Assembly (NCBI RefSeq): GCF_900489465.1
Contig: NZ_UEFQ01000028.1
Span: forward strand, 62,001 to 126,000
DNA from: Aequorivita sp. CIP111184
Lineage (GTDB): Bacteria > Bacteroidota > Bacteroidia > Flavobacteriales > Flavobacteriaceae
Direction: 5' to 3'
Length of the DNA: 64,000 bases
Positions 18,236 through 25,977 of this stretch are shown piece after piece. The position numbers and the translations under genes are program-made. Each line of letters opens with the position of its first letter. The first letter of the stretch is position 1. The notes beneath the pieces are model-generated. The model saw only the letters and a program-made list of their open reading frames with translations. It was not told the origin of the DNA and searched no databases.

Positions 18236-19774
18236 TTAATCTTCGGGGAACACTGTGGTTTCGTACGCTCCGGCATCAGAAGGATTACTTCTATTAACTC
18301 CGTTTAAATCTTTGAGAATGGATGGTGGATTTGTAAGAAAAACACCAATGTTTTCCGCCCCAGAAGTGCCGGTTTCGATATTAAAATTATTCAATTGCGT
18401 ATCTTGAAAAACAGGGTCTAAATTAAATTTAGTAGCGGTATATAGCGCATTGTTAGTAAAATCGTATAATGGTTCATTATCAAATTCACCGGTTGGATCT
18501 TCAAAACGAACCAAACTATTTTTAAAGTTGAAATTAAAAGCTGCCCCTATATTTTGGTTCAATGAAAATTCACGGCGTTCATTACCATAAATAATACAGT
18601 TTGTGAAATTAGCTTTTATCAAATCCGCTACAAATATATCACTTTCTGTCTCTAAAGTATTGTCAAGGGAAACAGCAGGGAAAGATCGGAAACTGCTGGT
18701 CCAGTAATTTGCAAAAGTACTATGTCTAAACTCATAACTTCCACCCAACTGGATTGCCAAAGACGACTGGCCGCTGTTGTTTATAACTATATTTTCTCCT
18801 TCTATAACACCAGTTCTTGCCAATAATCCAATATTTGCATTGTTGTAAATCTGTACATTTTTAAGCGTCAACGGACTGTTTTCTAAAAGAATACCGACAG
18901 AACTGTTTTTAATAGTAGCATAATTGAATTCATTGTCAACACTTCCACGTGTAAACCAAATAGCACCCCATTGTCCGGGAATATCAGCGAAACTAGGCTC
19001 TAAACGATCACCTTCAAAAATCACTTCGTTTTCCATCGCTTCGGGATCGTTACTTGGTAGTCCCATTACTTTCATTGAGCCATTTTCAGCTACTAAAATC
19101 CCACTCGAGTTGTGAAAATGTACACGCGCTCCAGCCTCAACAGTTAGCGTTTTATTGCTAGGGACAGCGGCATACCCATAAATAACGTAGGGTTTTTCAT
19201 TGGTAAAGGTAAGTTCGGTATCATCTAAAAAGAAACCTTCAATAAGAACATCTTCTCCGTTTTCATCTACTCCTAGGTTCAGTGTTTCTAAAGTACCATC
19301 ACTCAATTGTGCTGGATAGAGAAATACTGCATCTTTGACAAGTGTTACCAATTCAACTTTCTGTTGATTGCCTCCAGTATCAAAAAGGATTTGATCGGTA
19401 TAAAGAAAATCATTAGCGTTTGTAGGCAAGTTATTTATATCTAATGTAGTTTCAACAAAGATAAATATGCTGTCTTTTGCCAAGACCTGAACATTTTCAA
19501 AAACTCTACCCGGTATTCCATCTACATTCAATCGATAATTGGAAGCTTCACCCTGACCTAAACGAACGGAAGGGATATTGATATCTTCGTCGCTTCGGTT
19601 GTAAACTTTTAGATTATAGGTGCTCGAACCAATGTTTGAAAAAACTGTATCCAGATATACCGTATCTTTTGAAAACTCCAAATTTCCAGTGCTGGCAACG
19701 GTTTCAAAATCATTGCGGCAAGAACTCCATAATACAAGGCAGCACAAAATGCCCAATCCGTATAAATACCTCAT
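18236..19774 (-). CDS. Lipoprotein with parallel beta-helix features
   Basis: A 512-residue predicted lipoprotein (LVLWSSC, Cys19). After an Ig-like N-terminal stretch (TVYLDTVFSNIGSSTYNLKV), residues from about 200 to 420 show repeated short strands with Asn, Ser and Gly turns, such as LTVEAGARVHFHNSSGI, KNVQIYNNANIGLLA and ENIVINNSGQSSLAI, which suggest a right-handed parallel beta-helix. The C-terminal LDPVFQDTQL..IETGTSGAENIG and DAGAYE resemble the end of choice-of-anchor beta-helix proteins. The partner or substrate is unknown; a polysaccharide-binding or adhesion role would be a guess. Confidence 0.8.
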   Translation of the reverse strand: MRYLYGLGILCCLVLWSSCRNDFETVASTGNLEFSKDTVYLDTVFSNIGSSTYNLKVYNRSDEDINIPSVRLGQGEASNYRLNVDGIPGRVFENVQVLAKDSIFIFVETTLDINNLPTNANDFLYTDQILFDTGGNQQKVELVTLVKDAVFLYPAQLSDGTLETLNLGVDENGEDVLIEGFFLDDTELTFTNEKPYVIYGYAAVPSNKTLTVEAGARVHFHNSSGILVAENGSMKVMGLPSNDPEAMENEVIFEGDRLEPSFADIPGQWGAIWFTRGSVDNEFNYATIKNSSVGILLENSPLTLKNVQIYNNANIGLLARTGVIEGENIVINNSGQSSLAIQLGGSYEFRHSTFANYWTSSFRSFPAVSLDNTLETESDIFVADLIKANFTNCIIYGNERREFSLNQNIGAAFNFNFKNSLVRFEDPTGEFDNEPLYDFTNNALYTATKFNLDPVFQDTQLNNFNIETGTSGAENIGVFLTNPPSILKDLNGVNRSNPSDAGAYETTVFPED

Positions 19775-19851
19775 TAATGTTAAATTTTGGTAAAAATATA
19801 ACTTTTTATGTAGCTAATTATTGTAATGGAAATAAGTTTTATGAAAGCAGA

Positions 19852-20964
19852 TTACTTATTATTACGTTTTGCTTTTCGCTCAGCTTTGCGTTGTTGTTGT
19901 TTTATCTTCATAAATTTGAGCGTGTTTTTATAGGCTTGCTTTGCTTTTTCGTACCAGTCTGGATCTTTTGAAGGTTCGTAATCATAATATCTTTCCCAAT
20001 AAATTCCACCAGCCGTAACAGTAACCATATCACCCATTATTTCCCCTACAAGTTCTACGTCAATTAAATTTGAGATATTCGAAACAGTTACTTCTTTTGT
20101 TTCAAAAGCTATATAACTAAAAACCAAAACATCGCCAGGTTTGGTATCAATTTGATAATTACCATCAAAATCGGTTTGTGTTCCTTTGGAGGTTCCTTTA
20201 ATAATTACATTTGCGCCAGGAAGCGGTAAACCTGTATCGTCTGTAACGTTTCCTTTTGTAATTACAGAAATAGAATCTTTTTGTTGTTCTTCTACCTCCG
20301 GTACATACGCAATCATACCCATTGTTACGTATTTCATTTCTGTTATTGCAACTTCTTCCAGAGTTGATTTCAAAAGGATATTTACTTTTTCCGATTTATT
20401 TCTCACACGTATTTCCTGTTTTTCATAATTTTCTTTATTGAACGTAAGTCTTTCATTATCCAAAGTTATAATACGGTATTCCCCATTTTTATTGGTCCAT
20501 TCGCGTATTTTTGTTTCATTTGAAGCAATTTCCACGTTCCTTAAAGGGTTTCCATTTTCATCGTGAACAATTCCTTCAGTAACAATTTGCATTCTGTCAA
20601 TAGAATTACTGAATCTGCCAATACCCATAGAAACCATTGGTTTGTCTGAAAGCGAATTGGAATCGTTCTTTGGATTATTTGAAAAAAGCGCTAGCGGAAG
20701 AAGCATTGATGCTGCAAGAGGAGCAAAACTTTGTCCGTTTTTGCGTTCCAGTTTCACTTCTCTGTTTAACTGTGATTTTTTCACCTTACCGCAAGTGTTT
20801 TTGTTTCTGGTAAGAATTTTCACCAATTCCTCATCGGTTTTTGAAGTTAAATCGACAACTTCTTTGGTGCAGACGTTACAGAATTTCCCTTTTTCGGTGG
20901 CTGTCATTTTAACCCAATCTTCGTGACAAGGTTCTGGAATTCTTATTACAATGGATTTTTTCAT
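19852..20964 (-). CDS. Cys-motif membrane protein with two CarboxypepD_reg-like domains
   Basis: A 370-residue protein of unusual build. Residues 1-60 carry four cysteines (C13, C29, C32, C58) in IPEPCHEDW..FCNVCTKEVVDL..NTCG, which looks like a small metal or redox site. A hydrophobic segment follows at about 79-96 (FAPLAASMLLPLALF). Then come two carboxypeptidase-regulatory-like beta-sandwiches, at about 125-190 and 232-300; the second (LPLPGANVIIKGTSKGTQTDF) matches the N-terminal extension of SusC-type receptors. The C terminus is basic. The first 60 residues are probably cytoplasmic and the sandwiches periplasmic. It has no barrel or sorting domain. The function is unknown. Confidence 0.82.
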   Translation of the reverse strand: MKKSIVIRIPEPCHEDWVKMTATEKGKFCNVCTKEVVDLTSKTDEELVKILTRNKNTCGKVKKSQLNREVKLERKNGQSFAPLAASMLLPLALFSNNPKNDSNSLSDKPMVSMGIGRFSNSIDRMQIVTEGIVHDENGNPLRNVEIASNETKIREWTNKNGEYRIITLDNERLTFNKENYEKQEIRVRNKSEKVNILLKSTLEEVAITEMKYVTMGMIAYVPEVEEQQKDSISVITKGNVTDDTGLPLPGANVIIKGTSKGTQTDFDGNYQIDTKPGDVLVFSYIAFETKEVTVSNISNLIDVELVGEIMGDMVTVTAGGIYWERYYDYEPSKDPDWYEKAKQAYKNTLKFMKIKQQQRKAERKAKRNNK

Positions 20965-21009
20965 GATCTGATGGTTTTAATGATTCAAAGAAATCAAATA
21001 TCAAACCAT

Positions 21010-21036
21010 GAAAAAACCGCTTTTGAGTAAAGCGGT
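21010..21036 (-). terminator. Terminator after glutaminyl cyclase gene
   Basis: Read on the minus strand, an 8-bp stem (accgcttt with aaagcggt, loop actca) at 21016-21036 is followed by a T6 run at 21010-21015. It lies 58 bp downstream of the stop codon at 21094. Confidence 0.8.
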
Positions 21037-21056
21037 CATTTCGATGAGGGAAAAGG

Positions 21057-21084
21057 ATTAACGATTGTAGATTAACGATTGTAG
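21057..21084. repeat. 14-bp tandem duplication
   Basis: The unit attaacgattgtag occurs twice head to tail (21057-21070 and 21071-21084) between the glutaminyl cyclase stop and its terminator. It is within the 3' untranslated region and codes for nothing visible. Confidence 0.85.
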
Positions 21085-21093
21085 ATTTTTGAT

Positions 21094-22140
21094 TTATTTC
21101 AGAATAATCTCAATCTTAAAAAGTTTGTCCCAGTTTTTACCTGTAATATAAAGTATGTTCGGTTCACCATTATAGGCTATTCCATTGAGAACGTCCAATT
21201 CAGGGTGTTGTGTAACTTTATCTTTTAAATCTGTAAGGTCTATAACACCTTCCACGGCACCATTTGACGGATCTATTATAGCTATAGAACCTTGTTGGTA
21301 AACGTTGGCGTATATTTTTCCGTCAACCCATTCCAGTTCGTTTACACTATTTATTTTACTGGTGTTTGTAAATATTTCGATATAATCTTTTTCAGCAAGC
21401 GTATTTGAATTTAGGGTCCAAATTCTATCTGTACCATCGCTTTTATAAATGTTTTTTTCGGCGTCGTGGCACAAGCCCCAACCTTCGCGACTGTTACCGT
21501 AAACAAAGGTTCCGGTTTGTTCCATTGTTTTTAGGTTATAAATAAAACCAGTGTTTTCCCGCCAAGTTAGTTGGTAGATTTTGTTGTTTAGAATTGTTAA
21601 ACCTTCAGCAAAATAGGTGTCGGCCAATGCTACTTTTTGCAATACTTCCCCAGTTTTATAATCTGTTTTGCGAAGGGATGATTCTTTATACTGCCCTGTG
21701 CTTTCATATAAAGTATCATTTTCAAACTCCAAGCCCTGCGTGTAAGCTTTTATATCGTGCGGATAGGTTTCCAGAATTTTATAGGTATAAAGTTTCGGCT
21801 TTATGGAAGAAAGAATAGTTATGTTTTTTGAAGCTTCAAACTCTTCGCCATCACTGTATATTTTAGCTGATAAAGTTTTTTCGCCGAGTTTTTTCCCCGA
21901 AAGGGAAATGGTATTTCCGGAAATATCGATTCTATCTTTATTCAAAAAATAAACAACAGAGTCGGTTTCAATATTTTTTTTATTGATTAAAGAAACATTG
22001 AGTGCATCTTCTGTGGTGTAGGTTTTCCTCGGATTTTTAATTTCCAATAAAAAACTATCTTTTTTTTCTTCAGAATTATTTCCACAGCCAGCCATTAAAA
22101 GCACTAAAAGGGTAGGAACTAAAACGTTATAAATTTTCAT
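21094..22140 (-). CDS. Glutaminyl-peptide cyclotransferase (plant/bacterial type) lipoprotein
   Basis: A 348-residue predicted lipoprotein (LLMAGC, Cys19). After an N-terminal Ig-like segment, residues from about 110 on form the five-bladed beta-propeller of papaya-type glutaminyl cyclase: HDIKAYTQGLEFENDTLYES, GLTILNNKIYQLTWRENTG, GWGLCHDAEKNIYKSDGT and NELEWVDGKIYANVY. The enzyme makes N-terminal pyroglutamate from glutamine in exported proteins. This matters in Bacteroidota because many secreted proteins mature to Gln after signal cleavage. The periplasmic lipoprotein location fits. A terminator follows at 21010-21036. Confidence 0.9.
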   Translation of the reverse strand: MKIYNVLVPTLLVLLMAGCGNNSEEKKDSFLLEIKNPRKTYTTEDALNVSLINKKNIETDSVVYFLNKDRIDISGNTISLSGKKLGEKTLSAKIYSDGEEFEASKNITILSSIKPKLYTYKILETYPHDIKAYTQGLEFENDTLYESTGQYKESSLRKTDYKTGEVLQKVALADTYFAEGLTILNNKIYQLTWRENTGFIYNLKTMEQTGTFVYGNSREGWGLCHDAEKNIYKSDGTDRIWTLNSNTLAEKDYIEIFTNTSKINSVNELEWVDGKIYANVYQQGSIAIIDPSNGAVEGVIDLTDLKDKVTQHPELDVLNGIAYNGEPNILYITGKNWDKLFKIEIILK

Positions 22141-22194
22141 AGCTAATAATAAATTTCCTGCAAGGTATTTATTAAAATTGAACTATGAAAATAC

Positions 22195-22224
22195 TTGCAA
22201 AAACTTCAAAAAACCTTATCTTTG
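22195..22224 (+). promoter_or_regulatory. Promoter of the SRP RNA gene
   Basis: A TTG at 22195-22197 and TATCTTTG at 22217-22224, 19 bp apart, fit the Bacteroidota sigma-A consensus (TTG-N17-20-TAnnTTTG). The RNA's first conserved helix begins 5 bp downstream, where initiation is expected. Confidence 0.8.
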
Positions 22225-22228
22225 CAGC

Positions 22229-22322
22229 GGCAAGTCCTACACAACCAGCTCCTGTTGAATCCTCCAGGGCGGGAACGCAGCAAAGGTAAATGGTCGTAGC
22301 GGTGTGATGTAGGTAGCTTGCC
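22229..22322 (+). ncRNA. ffs: Signal recognition particle RNA, small bacterial type
   Basis: About 94 nt with closing helix ggcaag (22229-22234) pairing with cttgcc (22317-22322). The apical domain is recognisable from the tcctgttgaatcctcc stretch, the conserved gggcgggaacgcagcaaagg (asymmetric loop plus GGAA tetraloop region) and the returning strand gtcgtagcggtgtgatgtagg. This is the Ffh-binding helix 8. A T6 run at 22324-22329 ends the transcript. A consensus promoter lies directly upstream. The RNA works with Ffh and FtsY in co-translational membrane targeting. No coding frame overlaps it convincingly. Confidence 0.95.
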
Positions 22323-22502
22323 ATTTTTTGTACCCCAAACTTTCCTTTTTAAAAGAACTAAGACTAAAGACCACTTCGCTGCTAGATTCAAGACTTTTCG
22401 GTTTTTTTAAATTTATCTTTGCTTTTGTTTCTTGACTCTTTTTCAAAAAACTATTTGGAAAACCCACCACATAAGCGCACCTTTGCTTTTCAACAACCTT
22501 TT

Positions 22503-23309
22503 ATGCCAAAAACAGTACTCATTACGGGTGGTTCTTCAGGAATTGGGAAAGCCATTGGCGAATATCTTTCCGAAAAAGGCTATCAAGTATTTGGAACAAG
22601 CCGAAACCCTGAAAAAATAGTAGATTCTGTCTTTCCCCTATTAAAAATGGACGTTAACGAAACCGAGTCCATTGACGCTGTTGTTGCTGAAATACTGGGC
22701 AAAGTTGAAAAGATAGATGTTGTAATCAACAATGCCGGTGTCGGGATAACAGGGCCAATTGAAGAAACTCCCGAAAGCGAAATAAAAAATGCCTTTCAAA
22801 CCAACTTTCACGGACCTATAAACGTGATTAAGGCCGTATTACCACAAATGCGCAAACAAGGTTTTGGACATATTATAAATATTACCTCCATTGCCGGTTA
22901 TATGGGACTTCCTTACCGCGGAATTTATTCTGCCAGTAAAGCTGCTTTGGAAATTACCATTGAAGCCATGCGCATGGAGACATTGCAATTTGGTGTAAAA
23001 ATGACCAATGTAGCTCCGGGCGATTTTGCTACTAATATTGCCGCTGGGCGATACCACGCGCCTGTTTTAGAAAACTCACCCTATCAAAAAGACTACGGCA
23101 ACACGCTGAAAATGATGAACGAGCATGTAGATAATGGCGGTAATCCTTTGGAAATGGCAAAGGCAGTCCATAAAATAATAGAGACTCCAAATCCAAAAAT
23201 TCACTATAAAGTTGGTTCCTCGTTACAGAAATTCTCCATTGTCTTAAAACGTATTTTACCCGATAATGTTTACGAGCGTATGCTTTTGAAGCATTATGGG
23301 TTAAAGTAA
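22503..23309 (+). CDS. SDR family oxidoreductase
   Basis: A 268-residue classical short-chain dehydrogenase/reductase. The cofactor motif TGGSSGIG is at residues 8-15, NNAGV marks the NNAG motif, and the catalytic Tyr-x-x-x-Lys is in GIYSASKAALEI, preceded by the Ser of IINITSIAG. The ATG at 22503 puts the Rossmann motif at the usual distance; the open frame begins further upstream, next to the SRP RNA, and is not family-like. The substrate is unknown. There is no obvious promoter of its own, so some expression may come by read-through from the SRP RNA unit. Confidence 0.92.
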   Translation: MPKTVLITGGSSGIGKAIGEYLSEKGYQVFGTSRNPEKIVDSVFPLLKMDVNETESIDAVVAEILGKVEKIDVVINNAGVGITGPIEETPESEIKNAFQTNFHGPINVIKAVLPQMRKQGFGHIINITSIAGYMGLPYRGIYSASKAALEITIEAMRMETLQFGVKMTNVAPGDFATNIAAGRYHAPVLENSPYQKDYGNTLKMMNEHVDNGGNPLEMAKAVHKIIETPNPKIHYKVGSSLQKFSIVLKRILPDNVYERMLLKHYGLK

Positions 23310-23316
23310 GAAAACG

Positions 23317-23641
23317 ATGAAAATTTATATAAAATTACTTTTAACATTAGCATATTTGCTAGGGTTGATGTATGATAACATTTTATGATGTTATTTTTTT
23401 TCGTTGGATAACTAATAATATAATTCCGTTTGAGTATCAAAATCTTGTTGTTAGTGTAGTATATTTCCCCACTCTATAGTTCTTAATTTATAGAATTTGG
23501 ACTTTCAAAAATATTGATGCAAACACTAAAGGGAATTGGACTATTCTATTAATTTTTGTGAGTATAGTGAAAATGCCCATTTATATTTGGAAAAAAGATG
23601 ATCGTTTTATTGAACAGAATAATTCTTTAAAACCTGAATAG
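23317..23641 (+). pseudogene. Decayed small membrane-protein gene
   Basis: A start at 23317 (MKIYIKLLLTLAYLLGL) runs into a TGA at 23386-23388. A second frame takes over at about 23384 (YDVIFFRWITNNIIPFEYQ), is broken by TAG at 23477-23479, and then continues in the same frame as IWTFKNIDANTKGNWTILL and MPIYIWKKDDRFIE to TAG at 23639-23641. Joined, these give one protein of about 105 residues with two or three hydrophobic segments, like small flavobacterial membrane proteins. One frameshift and one nonsense codon explain the break. It fills the only gap above 300 bases in the window. Confidence 0.6.
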
Positions 23642-23737
23642 ATTTTTATTTCTCCAATTTATTAATCTTTTTCAACAACGCTATTTCCTCCAACTATTCT
23701 TCCCTATTTTTACAACAATTAATTTTAAACCCTACCT

Positions 23738-24391
23738 ATGAAATTCTTTATCGATACCGCAAACCTTGATCAAATTCGCGAAGCCCAAGATTTGGGTGTG
23801 CTTGATGGCGTTACCACCAATCCATCGTTGATGGCAAAGGAAGGCATCACCGGCCGCAACAATATTTTGAAACACTACGTAGATATCTGCAACATTGTTG
23901 ATGGTGATGTTTCTGCAGAGGTAATTGCAACCGATTTTGAAGGAATGGTAAAAGAAGGGGAGGAGCTGGCAGAACTTCACCCACAAATTGTAGTAAAAGT
24001 ACCGATGATTAAAGAAGGCATAAAAGCAATAAAATATTTTACAGACCACGGCATCCGTACTAATTGTACGCTAGTGTTTTCCGCAGGACAAGCGTTATTG
24101 GCTGCAAAAGCCGGAGCCACCTACGTTTCACCATTTATAGGAAGATTAGATGATATTTCAACCGACGGACTGGAACTGATTGCAGATATTCGCTTGATTT
24201 ATGATAATTACGGTTTCGAAACACAAATTCTTGCAGCTTCTATCCGTCACACCATGCACGTTATTAACTGTGCTAAAATCGGGGCCGATGTAATGACTGG
24301 TCCCCTTTCATCTATTGAAGGTTTATTGAAGCATCCGTTAACCGATAGTGGTTTAAAACAATTCTTGGAAGATTATAAAAAGGGCAATTAA
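23738..24391 (+). CDS. fsa: Transaldolase-like fructose-6-phosphate aldolase
   Basis: A 217-residue short transaldolase/FSA-type TIM barrel. [13 protein letters not shown] at the start, [13 protein letters not shown], and the Schiff-base lysine in VVKVPM (Lys87) are canonical. [19 protein letters not shown] and [10 protein letters not shown] follow. The family either transfers dihydroxyacetone units in the pentose-phosphate pathway or cleaves fructose 6-phosphate, and sequence alone does not separate the two. It stands alone between a pseudogene and a convergent lipoprotein gene 54 bp away, with no clear terminator. Confidence 0.93.
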   Translation: MKFFIDTANLDQIREAQDLGVLDGVTTNPSLMAKEGITGRNNILKHYVDICNIVDGDVSAEVIATDFEGMVKEGEELAELHPQIVVKVPMIKEGIKAIKYFTDHGIRTNCTLVFSAGQALLAAKAGATYVSPFIGRLDDISTDGLELIADIRLIYDNYGFETQILAASIRHTMHVINCAKIGADVMTGPLSSIEGLLKHPLTDSGLKQFLEDYKKGN

Positions 24392-24445
24392 TTTGGATTC
24401 GGTTCAGCTCAACTAACGGTCAAGTAATTTGGTAAACCTGGTTAG

Positions 24446-25843
24446 CTATCTGTTCAAATAACCAAGTAGTAATTCTTCAAAATTGGTGTTAAACATATTT
24501 GTTTTGCCTTCAAGAATTACTCCGTTTTTATCCAAAATAAAAACATTGTTCATAGAATTTAAAACAAGTTTCTTGTCGGCATCCATTAGATTTTCTAGCT
24601 GAAATTCGGTGGTAGGATTATATCCAGATCTATTTACGGTTTGGCGCCATTTTTTAAAATGAGTGTCTGTATTTATTCCAAAAAAATCATATTCTGGATA
24701 TTTTGACTTTAATTCAGCTGCGCGGTTGTGTATTTTTTTATACTGAACTGTAGATTGCGAAGACCAAAAGAAAAGCACGGAAGGTTTACTAATAAGGCTT
24801 TGTAGATCCTTAACAATATTTTCGGTACTTACTAACTGAATGGTGGGGATTGCGTTTCCTGCAGTAAGTTTTACAGAAGCATTAAAAATCTTGCTCATTT
24901 CCTCAAGATTCTTTTTATTCGTATTCATTTTTGAAAAGGCTTCAAAAAACTTGCGCTCTTCCTCAGAATCTTTTGCGTTGAGCAAATAATACATCGCGTT
25001 AAGGCGTAACAGATTATTTTTAATAGAATCTGAAGTTACAACACTATCAATAATCTGTATTTTTCGATAGTTATATTTGAATGAATTTCGGTCTACAGGA
25101 GTTTTTATGTCGAATTCTGAAGAGACCACATTTTCAAAATAACGGTTCATAAAACGATAGTATGGGTAATAAAACTTAAGCTCATCCCAAGCAAAGTTTA
25201 TATTCTTTCTATAATTATAATAATTTTCGCCAAGTTTTTCGGGTTTGCTTCTGTTGGCGGCACCATACATTTCCTTTTTGGAATAATAGTCGTATTCTAA
25301 ATTTGCAAGAGCAACTTTTTTAAATTCATCAGCAACTTCATTATTTTCAATAAACTGTTTGTACTCTGCGGTTTTAATATCTTTTAAGGAATCTATTCTG
25401 CTTTCAAAATCCTTAGTTGAAAGGCCATACCATTTGGGCAAGTTTTGGTTCTCGGTTTCATTCCTCAAATAAAGATCCATCAGTAAATTGTTCTGTTCGC
25501 CACCTTGACCTGAATAGGCAAGAGATTCGTCAAAATCTATAGTATTTAAGTGCATCAATAAACTATCGCCTGGTTCAATAAAGAAAACTTGGGATTCATT
25601 ATGCTTAAAGGAATAAAGCCCCTGCTTTATTTTATCTGTTTTATAGTGAAAGAAATTATTGGAATCAAGTTTTACGGTATCTAGGATGCTGCTTCCTTTG
25701 GAAAAGATAATGTAATCGAGTGTTGGATTTACAATTTGACCACTTATATAAGTTGTTTCCGTAACATTTTCTTCCTTGCTTTTACAAGAAAATAGAAAGG
25801 TAACCAATAAGAGAAGAAGTATTTTTTTAAACAATCGCACCAT
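24446..25843 (-). CDS. Thioredoxin-like lipoprotein lacking the CxxC motif
   Basis: A 465-residue predicted lipoprotein (TFLFSC, Cys20). Residues 30-110 look like the DUF4369-type beta domain (ISGQIVNPTLDYIIFS, IEPGDSLLMHL). A helical middle region follows, and the last 130 residues form a thioredoxin fold. At the active-site position it reads SVLFFWSSQSTVQYKK instead of FWATWCxxC, so no redox cysteine is present. The downstream EYDFFGINTD and NVFILDKNGVIL strands are otherwise normal. I use the ATG at 25843 rather than the TTG one codon earlier. Loss of the cysteines suggests a binding or structural role. Confidence 0.83.
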   Translation of the reverse strand: MVRLFKKILLLLLVTFLFSCKSKEENVTETTYISGQIVNPTLDYIIFSKGSSILDTVKLDSNNFFHYKTDKIKQGLYSFKHNESQVFFIEPGDSLLMHLNTIDFDESLAYSGQGGEQNNLLMDLYLRNETENQNLPKWYGLSTKDFESRIDSLKDIKTAEYKQFIENNEVADEFKKVALANLEYDYYSKKEMYGAANRSKPEKLGENYYNYRKNINFAWDELKFYYPYYRFMNRYFENVVSSEFDIKTPVDRNSFKYNYRKIQIIDSVVTSDSIKNNLLRLNAMYYLLNAKDSEEERKFFEAFSKMNTNKKNLEEMSKIFNASVKLTAGNAIPTIQLVSTENIVKDLQSLISKPSVLFFWSSQSTVQYKKIHNRAAELKSKYPEYDFFGINTDTHFKKWRQTVNRSGYNPTTEFQLENLMDADKKLVLNSMNNVFILDKNGVILEGKTNMFNTNFEELLLGYLNR

Positions 25844-25929
25844 CAATTAAGTTAATCAACAAATGTAGCCGAGTCCGTAACTGCTTTTTGTTAAATGGTA
25901 GTTAAAAGGATTTTAAAAACGTTAATCTT

Positions 25930-25959
25930 TTTGGGGTATCGCTTAAATACCTACTTTTG
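25930..25959 (+). promoter_or_regulatory. Promoter of the ABC-F gene
   Basis: TTTG at 25930-25933 and TACTTTTG at 25952-25959, spaced 18 bp, match the Bacteroidota promoter consensus. The predicted start of transcription is near 25966, leaving a leader of only about 12 nt before the ATG at 25978. Confidence 0.7.
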
Positions 25960-25977
25960 CGCAAAATTCAGAAAATT

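Noticed and set aside
22206-22470. Short frames on the minus strand across the SRP RNA region
   Set aside because: They overlap the RNA, have no ribosome site or family match, and the RNA with its promoter explains the conserved sequence.
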